From positions 77,171,636-77,235,635 of the forward strand of contig QVOM02000042.1 of the NCBI GenBank assembly GCA_003586115.2: a stretch of DNA of 64,000 bases, read 5' to 3'. A program made the position numbers and the translations under genes. This document shows, piece by piece, positions 57,057 through 64,000 of this stretch. The stretch comes from Salvator merianae (taxonomy: Eukaryota > Chordata > Lepidosauria > Squamata > Teiidae). Each line of letters opens with the position of its first letter. Positions within the stretch are counted from its first letter, which is position 1. The notes below the pieces were generated by a model. The model had not been told where the DNA came from and ran no database searches. It worked only from the letters and a program-made list of their open reading frames with translations.

Positions 57057-57477
57057 GGGTGTTTCCACATTTACCTGTGGTAGACTGCTCCAGCGAGACT
57101 GGATCAGCTGGAGCTGGCCACCTCCTGATCTGGCCCATGTGTCCCAGAACAAGCCATCTGTATTTTGGATGACAGTTCCAGGACAGCCCCTGTGAGTTTC
57201 ACAGCCGGCTCGAACAGTCAGAAACTAAAGTTCCTGGCCTTGGAGCTTCCGGGTGCACTACTCAAATGGTCCCCCTGCTAAACCAGAACACACGGAGGTG
57301 TGTGCCTTCCATATTGCTCTGTGGTCTGGTTTAGCACCTTTAGTATCCTTTAGTATCCTAGTCCAGTCTATGTTCCATTCAGTGTGGATGGAGCATAGTG
57401 GCAGTGGGCCAGGCCTGCGGAAGGGAGGTCTCTGGGCCCTTTGCTGGAGTGGTTTTAAGGTAAATGTGGTAAGGCCC
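57057..57477. mobile_element. TIR transposon, non-autonomous, TSD TGA
   Basis: A 421-bp element with left end GGGTGTTTCCACATTTACCT and right end the inverse of GGGCCTTACCACATTTACCT. TGA lies on both sides (57054-57056, 57478-57480). Inside, CTGCTCCAGCG near the left pairs with TGCTGGAGT near the right. No transposase. A related interior (CTGGTTTAG, AGAAACT..A..TCCTGGCC) appears at about 61420-61500. Confidence 0.8.
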
Positions 57478-57830
57478 TGAAAGGATGGGCTGCCTGCCTG
57501 ATGGGAGAGCAGAGGAGAAACAGCAAGCTGGGGAGTTTGTAAGCTCTCACCAGTCGTTTTTCTCCCCCCTAATGCCATACTTAACTCTCACTTTATAATC
57601 AATTCCCTTGCACTCCAGATCTGCATAGAATGCACAGGAAACAGGCAAAGTACCTCGAAATTCCTCCCTACTAATGCATCGATTGGGCTGCACAGGTTGC
57701 CGCTCTTCCAGTATTCTCCCGGTTTACACTTTTGATCTCCAGTGCACAGACAGAAACTTTATGGTTTTGCACTCCAGCACAAAGGCAGAGTTGTCTGTTG
57801 CAGTTTTGTGTTCCTGCACAAGCTCCACCT

Positions 57831-57908
57831 GGGAGGGAGGGAGGGAGGGAGGACGGAAGGAAGGAAGGAAGGAAGGAAGGAAGGAAGGAAGGAAGGAAGG
57901 AAGGAAGG
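57831..57908. repeat. (GGGA)n(GGAA)n compound microsatellite
   Basis: GGGA units at 57831-57852 are followed by about thirteen GGAA units at 57855-57908. They hold open the frames that run into the L1 fragment. Confidence 0.96.
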
Positions 57909-57949
57909 TTGGTTCAAGAAGGATTCTCTCTCTTTAAAAAAAAAAATGT

Positions 57950-58300
57950 TATTACATTTCAAATGTGTAAAATACCAACGGTGGATGACAGGTTAGTCAA
58001 AATGATGGAGCTTGCTGAGATGGACAAATTGACAAATCTTTTGAGAAATAAGACAGTTGATAGGTTTTACAGAAACTGGAAACCCTTTATTGACTTTTGT
58101 GCAAGAGCTGGACAATTTGTGATGGCTGGATTTGAAGAGTGATGAAGAAAGAAGATATTTGGTGGAGAAAAAGAAGGGAAGAGAATAGGAGGATGAGAAA
58201 CATGAAGTATAGAAGAAACTGCCAATGAAGGAGGAAGTCGACAACAATATTGATATAAGAATGTTTAATGTAGAATGTAAGTTCAAGAAGGGTTCTCATG
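57950..58300 (+). mobile_element. L1 LINE 3' end (ORF2 C-terminus)
   Basis: The plus-strand frame ends with VKMMELAEMDKLTNLL, then a run with TVDRFYRNWKPFIDF and a stop at 58140-58142. This is the typical end of L1 ORF2, where E.AEM.KLT.L is followed by W.PF..F. A purine-rich 3' UTR follows. It is 5'-truncated, and the preceding microsatellite may mark the insertion junction. Confidence 0.8.
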
Positions 58301-60189
58301 CTGCAGAAAGGGGGAAGATTTCCTCTCCCTGATTAGCTGCCTTGTTCAGGGAAACTGTACTCTCTCATCTTCCAGGGAACACCCAAGTCTCAGTCCTAAA
58401 AAAACTTCACTTGAGAAAAACCAATGCACTTTTCCTTGGGCAAAGAAGCAGTCTGGAGTTGCAGTTAAATACTGCACATCAAAAGCACAATCACACCTTC
58501 AGGTGTGATCCACCTACCGTGGAAACCCTTTCAGTGTTCGGTGTAATTTGTGTGTAGCTAGGCTCTCACATACTGTAATGTTTTTGTTGTGTAAATGACT
58601 CTTGGAATTCAGGGTAAGGAGTGGTATACAAGAGTAGGAAGTGGTATTCAAGTGTAAACAATGGCAATCCAGGAAGGAGAGAATTGTCCAATGTCAGTGG
58701 GCCCCAACTGGGCTTAACTGCAGCACCAGTGTCCTAATCCAGCTGCAGAAGCTAAAGGAATTGGAGGAAGAGAGACAATGACAAGAAGCAAAGGAAGAAG
58801 GTGAAGAAGAGCAGGACACGAATGAGACTGCAGCAGGTTCTTCCATTGCTGCTCTAGTGACAGAAAATCATCTCTACTGCATAGCAACCTCTGTGGTTTG
58901 TTGCAAGGATAGAGGAGGAACTGCAAGACTGCAAGCAGAAAAACTCCTATAACTGATCCTTCTCCGCTTCTGGCCATGAGTGTAGAGCTTGCTTTTTCAT
59001 CTCCCACTATTCCTGTTATATTCTTTCTATTGCTGCTCATTTGCTTAGCCCCAAATCTGTGCATACTACTTTGGTCATCATTATTATTGCCATACTGAGT
59101 CTGTGTCTCCACTTATGTGTGGAAGTACGCAGAAATGTGACTTCTGCCACCAGCTTTTCCACCCATGGCAGCAGAAATGACCTCACAGTGATTGTATTAC
59201 CCTATTTCCGGCTACAATTGCTGATGGAGGCACCATTTTTGCAGGGCAAGATTTGCTTCCCTGAAGAAAGGCACTTCCATTCACACTGGAAATCCCTCTG
59301 TGCTTGCAAATGGAGACACAGAGGCATCTTTTTCAGCCTCTAATCATGGCTCCTTCCTCACACGCCCATTACAGAGTTGTCTTGGCTGGTAAGTGAAACC
59401 CTGGCCTGAAAAAGTACTAGCCCCCACCAAGAAAGAAACAGGAGAAATGGTCTTATATAGCTGTGCAAATTGGAGGCTATCTAAAAAACAAAGGGAAAGA
59501 ATCATGGGGTCCTGCTGCTGCTTGGTAGTGAAAACCTGCCCACAGGAGAGTGTTGCAATCCACATTACAAATTATACATTTTCTTGCAAAACTTTCAACA
59601 TGAAAGTCCATAAACTTTGCCTTGCAAACCTCTGCATGAAGCAGAGGTTTGCCCCAGGCTTGCTCCCCGGCATACCATGTATCTTGTATTTAGATAGCAG
59701 CAAAATAGCATGCAGCAAACCCAATGTTTTTTGGCCATGTAGGTCCAGCCTGAGTCATAGTAATTTAAAATAATAAGCTAAAATGTTATATTACTGGTCT
59801 CGCCTCTATATAAGTAAACAGATCTGCATGACTTTCCAGCTGCCTAGCTGAGATCATATTTACCATTGGAGAAGCATGCCATGGAAGCATCTTTGGGCTC
59901 TGAATTCCTTGGCAGTAAACATCAGAAATGGCACAGGAGGGCACACATTTTGTTTCAGGCTCTTTTGCATCACTCCTATAGTTTATAGCACCCCCCTTCC
60001 AGTTGCACAATCATAAAACTTGCCGTTCGGGGTAGCATTGTGCAATGTTGCACAACAGCATCAAAGTGCATACCCAGCCTGAGCCAAAAGCCAGATGCCA
60101 AATGCCCATGAAGTTAGCAGCCTGGATCTGTGTTGCTAATATGGCACCTGAACTTTATATCAGTACATCTAATAAAAATAAGTAACATT

Positions 60190-60192
<3 letters not shown>
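58301..60192. other. Intergenic sequence, nothing recognised
   Basis: Frames at 58714-59112 minus and 59393-59773 plus have no known domain. No RNA gene or clear repeat is seen. Confidence 0.35.
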
Positions 60193-60250
<58 letters not shown>

Positions 60251-60258
60251 TGTGTGTT
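60193..60258. repeat. (CT)n(GT)n microsatellite
   Basis: About twenty CT units followed by thirteen GT units. Confidence 0.97.
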
Positions 60259-62452
60259 ATAACAAAATAACTGAGAGGGTACTTACCAGAATCCCACAGG
60301 CTTCAAAACAAATGTTAGCTTCCTTTTCCTTTGTCAGAGATAATAACCTCCCCTGGAGAGAAACGTCAGTATTGCTTTCCTAAGTCTGAAATCTGACAGC
60401 TCCCTCTGCTCACATAAAAATCTACTGATTGCTGAGAGTATTACGGACTACTGCAGGCTTTATGGAGAGAGGTCTGAAGGTTCTGATTTAGGGAGATGCT
60501 GCTGTCAGACTTGGAAAAGCTTTTCGCCTAAAAGCAGTCCATGCAACAAATGTATAGTTTTCGAAGAAGGAAAATAATAAACAGAAGCAGCCTGAAGTCT
60601 GCTTTGTATTTGCACGTTTAAGCATTTAATAAACCCATTTAGCTGGCCTGCCAACAAGATTTCCTGAGTGTTGTATGGAACTGTTAAGCCATTCTTCTCC
60701 TGCACCCATTCTGCCCTCTCCACTACAGGGCCTCCATTGACAGGAACTTCTTTGCTCAGATTGTATTGTGTTCTCATCGTGGACGTGCCCTGCAAAGACG
60801 AGACCAAGGATGAAGCCATGCAAAAATGAGAGCGAGGAAGACAAGCTTCCGTCTCAAGGCCTTGACGATTGTGGCTTGCTTTGGAAGCCTCTCTTTGTGG
60901 AGAAGCTGGTCTAGGGAGGAAAGAGCACATCTACTAGACCATCTTCTGAGAGTCAAGAGCCTCAAGAAGGCTCTCTTTAAAAAGATGTAAGCTTAACTTG
61001 GCCACATATTTTAAAGGGAAGGAGCAGTGGCTTTGACAAACTAGTTTAGGACAATAAAGATGTGGCAGTAGATCTTAAAGGAGAAGGAAGGCTTTTGTTA
61101 TTCATAAACTGAATAGAGTGTGATCAATATTACTTATCTTACTAATGAAACTAAGGCACTTTCCTCACTTACCTGCAGAACAGTCCAGTGTATGGGCTAA
61201 CCCTCTTCTAGAATTCTCTCTTCAGCCCTCTGGTGCGGACTAGAGAGGCTCCACCCTTTCCTAGCACATGTCTCCACTGGAAGCAATACGGCCCAAACTA
61301 AGGTGGTAAAAATGGCCGCCTAGACTGGGACACCTGTAGACCTGTTTGTACAGGTCTACTGGTGTTCCTGTGGTGGCTAGACCAACCCAGGGAAGTGTGC
61401 AGAAGGATTCATGCCTCCCTGTTCTGGTTTAGTAGTTGCATCACCCAAATTGGTGATGCCTCTGAGGCCAGAAACTTTAACTCCTGGCCGTTGGAGGCCT
61501 CACATCAGGCTCCAAAGCTCACACGAGCTTTGGAGTGGCGGAAGCAGCATGGGGCCTATCCAGGAACAGGCAGTCCAAGCAGAGATGGTCTTTTTCCAGG
61601 CCAGTGGATCTGTGTAAGAGTTCCCCTTGCGTAAGAGTGGAAATAGACTATATCTATATGCCGGGGAGGGAGAGCAGTGGAGCAAGCAGAGGACACTTTC
61701 ACCACATGGAGTCCCTTGCACTTCTTTCTGAAGGCAGATTTACCTCCCTTAACGGGTGTGGTAGAGAAACAGGAAGAAGCCATTGGCAACATGAGTTTTT
61801 TAATAAACAGGTCTGAAACAGTACAGAATTTGAGGGTTTGAATCTTTGGCTTTAGAAAAAAAAAAGACAAACTCACATTTGGGAAAGGGAGGGTGGTGTT
61901 GCTTGACTGACATTTGGGATGAGTGGGACTTTGCTGGTTGCCAGCGAATCATTAACACAGAGAAAGAGATCCAGAGGAAGAGAGGGAAAAGATTGCGGGG
62001 GAAAGGGCTGCTGGAGCTAATGCTGGCACCTGCTTTCTAAAAATAATAAAAAAAAAACCTGTAGAGAATTTGGGTATTTGGATGTTTGGATTCTGAAAAA
62101 GAATATGGAAAAAAGTCAGAAAGGAAGGGTAATATTACTGGAATGATGCTAGGACTGAGTGAGACTTCGAAGGCTGCCAGCCAATCATTTTTCAGACTCA
62201 AAGAAAGGGGGTCTGGAGGAGGGAGGGTGGATGTAAGGTTCAAAAGCAGAAAGAGGGTGGCTTGTCAAACAGTTAAGGCAGCATGGGGGTGCTTGATTCA
62301 GAGGGCTGTGGTAGCATGGTTCAAAGGCTCTTCCCAAATGGGCAACAAGAAGCACTTCTATTTTGATCTCTCTGGGATGTAACCTGGATTTGCTTATTAC
62401 TGTTACAAGTATCTGCTCACATTTCAGATTTTGACCTATCATATGAGATAGA
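60259..62452. other. Intergenic sequence, one possible TIR-element remnant
   Basis: Between about 61155 and 61640, CTTACCTGCAGAACAGTCCA, GTACAGGTCTACTGGTG with an inverse CACCTGTAGACCTGTTTGTAC, and CTGGTTTAGTAGTTGCATCA suggest a relative of the 57057 element. No ends or duplication could be fixed. The tracts at 61855-62100 and 62100-62230 resemble each other (GGGAAAGGGAGGGT-like, GACTTTGCTGGTTGCCAGC against GACTTCGAAGGCTGCCAGCC) and may be an old tandem duplication of about 230 bp. Confidence 0.4.
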
Positions 62453-62602
62453 GGTTCTTTCTGCACTCCTTGGTATACTGGACCAAGGAGCAGCCTGGAA
62501 TGGACTAGGGCCTGCCATCTTCATGCTAGTGTGTACCCAGTGTAGGTCTGTCCCTTTTGGTATGACTTGTATGCTGTGGACTAGGCCATGGACTGGGATA
62601 GG
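62453..62602. mobile_element. TIR family 2 element, left part, cut by CR1
   Basis: TTCTTTCTGCACTCCTTGGT is followed by GCAGCCTGGAATGGACTAGG and GCCTGCCATCTTCATGCTAG, matching the order of the left half of family 2 in diverged form. The CR1 3' end begins right after, so the other half may lie beyond the CR1 and beyond the window. Confidence 0.55.
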
Positions 62603-64000
62603 TCATAGAATCATAGAGTTGGAAGGGACCTCCAGGGTCATCGAGTCCAACCCCCTGCTCAATGCAGGATTCACTAAAGCATCCCAGACAGATATCTGTC
62701 CAGCCTTTCCTTGAAGATCTCCAGTGAAAGAGAGCCTACCACCTCCTGTGGCAACCTGTTCCAGTGACTGATTGCCCTTACGGTCAGAAAGTTTTCCTAA
62801 TATCTAGCCTGTATCTACTCCCTTGAATTTTCATCCCATGGTTTCTAGTCCTTCCTTCTTGCGCAACTGAGAATAGGGCCAATCCTTCTGCACTCTGACA
62901 GCCCTTCAGATACTTGAAAACAGCTATCATATCTCCTCTCAGTCGTCTCTTCTGCAGGCTAAACATTCCTAGGTCCTTTAACCGTTCCTCGTAGGACATG
63001 GTTTGCAGACCACTCACCATTTTGGTCGCCCTTCTCTGAACTTGTTCCAGTTTGTCAATGTCTTTTTTAAACTGGGGTGCCCAGAATTGGACACAATACT
63101 CCAGATGAGGTCTGACCAAGGAAGAGTAAAGTGGGACAATTACTTCTCGTGATCTAGACTCTATACTCCTCTTGATTCAGCCCAGGATGGTATTTGCCTT
63201 TTTTGCAGCTGCATCACACTGTTGACTCATGTTTAATCTGTGATCTACTAGTACACCCAGATCCTTTTCACATGTGCTGCTGCTCAGCGAGATTCCCCCC
63301 ATTCTGTATTGGATATTGTCATTTTTCTTACCCAGATGTAAAACTTTGCATTTCTCCCTGTTAAATGTCATTCTGTTAGTTTCAGCCCACTGTTCAAGCT
63401 TGTCCAAATCATTTTGAATCCTCTCCTTCTCCTCCCTAGTGTTAGCAACCCCTCCTAGCTTTGTATCATCTGCAAATTTGATCAGCGTCCCCTCGACACC
63501 TTCATCCAGATTGTTTATAAAAATGTTGAACAGCAACGGGCCCAAGAGAGAGCCTTGCGGTACCCCACTCGAGACAGTCTTCCAATCGGATGTGAAGCCA
63601 TTTATGACCACTCTTTGAGTACGATCACTAAGCCAGTTATGAATCCACCTAACAGTTGTCCTGTCAATCCCGTATTTGATCATTTTTTCAATAAGTATAG
63701 TATGAGACACCTTGTCAAATGCTTTGCTAAAGTCAAGATATACTATGTCCACAGCCTTTCCTTGATCGATCCATCCAGTAATTTTGTCATAAAAGGAAAT
63801 GAGATTAGTCTGGCATGACTTGTTTGTTACAAATCCATGTTGGCTTTGGTTAATTACTGCATTCCCATCCAAGTGCTCCCATATATGCTGTTTAATGATT
63901 TGTTCAAATATCTTGCCTGGTATTGAAGTCAGGCTCACAGGCCTGTAGTTGCCTGGGTCAGCCTTCTTTCCTTTTTTAAAGATAGGTACAACATTTGCCC
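62603..64000 (-). mobile_element. CR1 LINE, 3' part, running off the right edge
   Basis: The 3' terminus is at about 62603, where TCATAGAATCATAGAG is the inverse of the CR1 end repeat (ATTCTATGA-type). A 3' UTR of about 180 bp precedes the end of ORF2. The reverse-transcriptase frame continues to the window edge. The sequence is much better preserved than the other LINE pieces here. The 36203 fragment is a truncated relative. Confidence 0.95.
62784..64000 (-). pseudogene. CR1 ORF2 (reverse transcriptase), partial, one in-frame stop
   Basis: This encodes the RT that copies CR1 RNA at a nicked target in the nucleus. From the right edge the frame reads VPIFKKGKKADPGNYRPVSL, then DFSKAFDKVSH, GVPQGSLLGPLLFNIFIN and FADDTKL (the catalytic ADD box, near 63460), then EKCKVLHLG. 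After ILG a TGA (63179-63177) interrupts. The same frame continues with [28 protein letters not shown] and LKRRRLRGD-like text to its end near 62784. These are standard CR1 landmarks in order. The endonuclease part and ORF1 lie outside the window. With only one stop visible it is probably a fairly recent but dead copy. Confidence 0.93.

Overview
The window looks like vertebrate nuclear DNA, most likely from a squamate reptile (lizard or snake). The evidence is its repeat content: CR1, L2-like, L1 and Bov-B (RTE) LINE fragments lie beside tRNA-derived SINEs with Bov-B-like tails and many short inverted-repeat DNA transposons. No bacterial operons, phage genes or CRISPR arrays are visible. Most open frames in the window are chance frames or lie inside transposons.

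One host gene is recognised. On the minus strand at about 5.6-6.0 kb lies the first coding exon of PRAG1 (SGK223, Pragmin), a PEAK-family pseudokinase scaffold. It has an ATG at 5944, an in-frame upstream stop, a polypyrimidine acceptor near 6028 and a consensus donor at 5608/5607. A CpG island at about 28.4-29.5 kb holds a strong minus-strand donor (exon end 28997) and is the best candidate for the PRAG1 promoter and 5' exon. This gives a layout of: 1-5608 second intron (remaining exons off the left edge), 5609-6027 exon, about 6028-28996 first intron (23 kb), 28.4-29.5 kb promoter, 29.5-64 kb upstream intergenic DNA with no gene recognised.

The rest is mainly a mosaic of mobile elements. 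Several families of non-autonomous elements have GG-type inverted termini and 3-bp target duplications (copies at 252, 5144, 13735, 34043, 40458, 42656, 49562, 50018, 55801 and 57057). Six elements have hAT-type CAG termini with 8-bp duplications (16805, 17528, 18228, 24193, 25129, 55815), and three of these sit inside older elements. LINE remnants include a degenerate L2-like ORF (20.4-22.1 kb), a Bov-B fragment (22.3-23.2 kb), L1 tails (4.0-4.5 and 58.0-58.3 kb) and a relatively young CR1 running off the right edge (62.6-64 kb) with one visible stop codon in its reverse transcriptase frame.

No new biological system can be claimed. The most interesting points are the nested transposon insertions with intact target duplications, element families whose ends are conserved while their middles are different fold-back sequences, a large imperfect palindrome at 41.1-41.5 kb, and a possible upstream ORF that would overlap the PRAG1 start.
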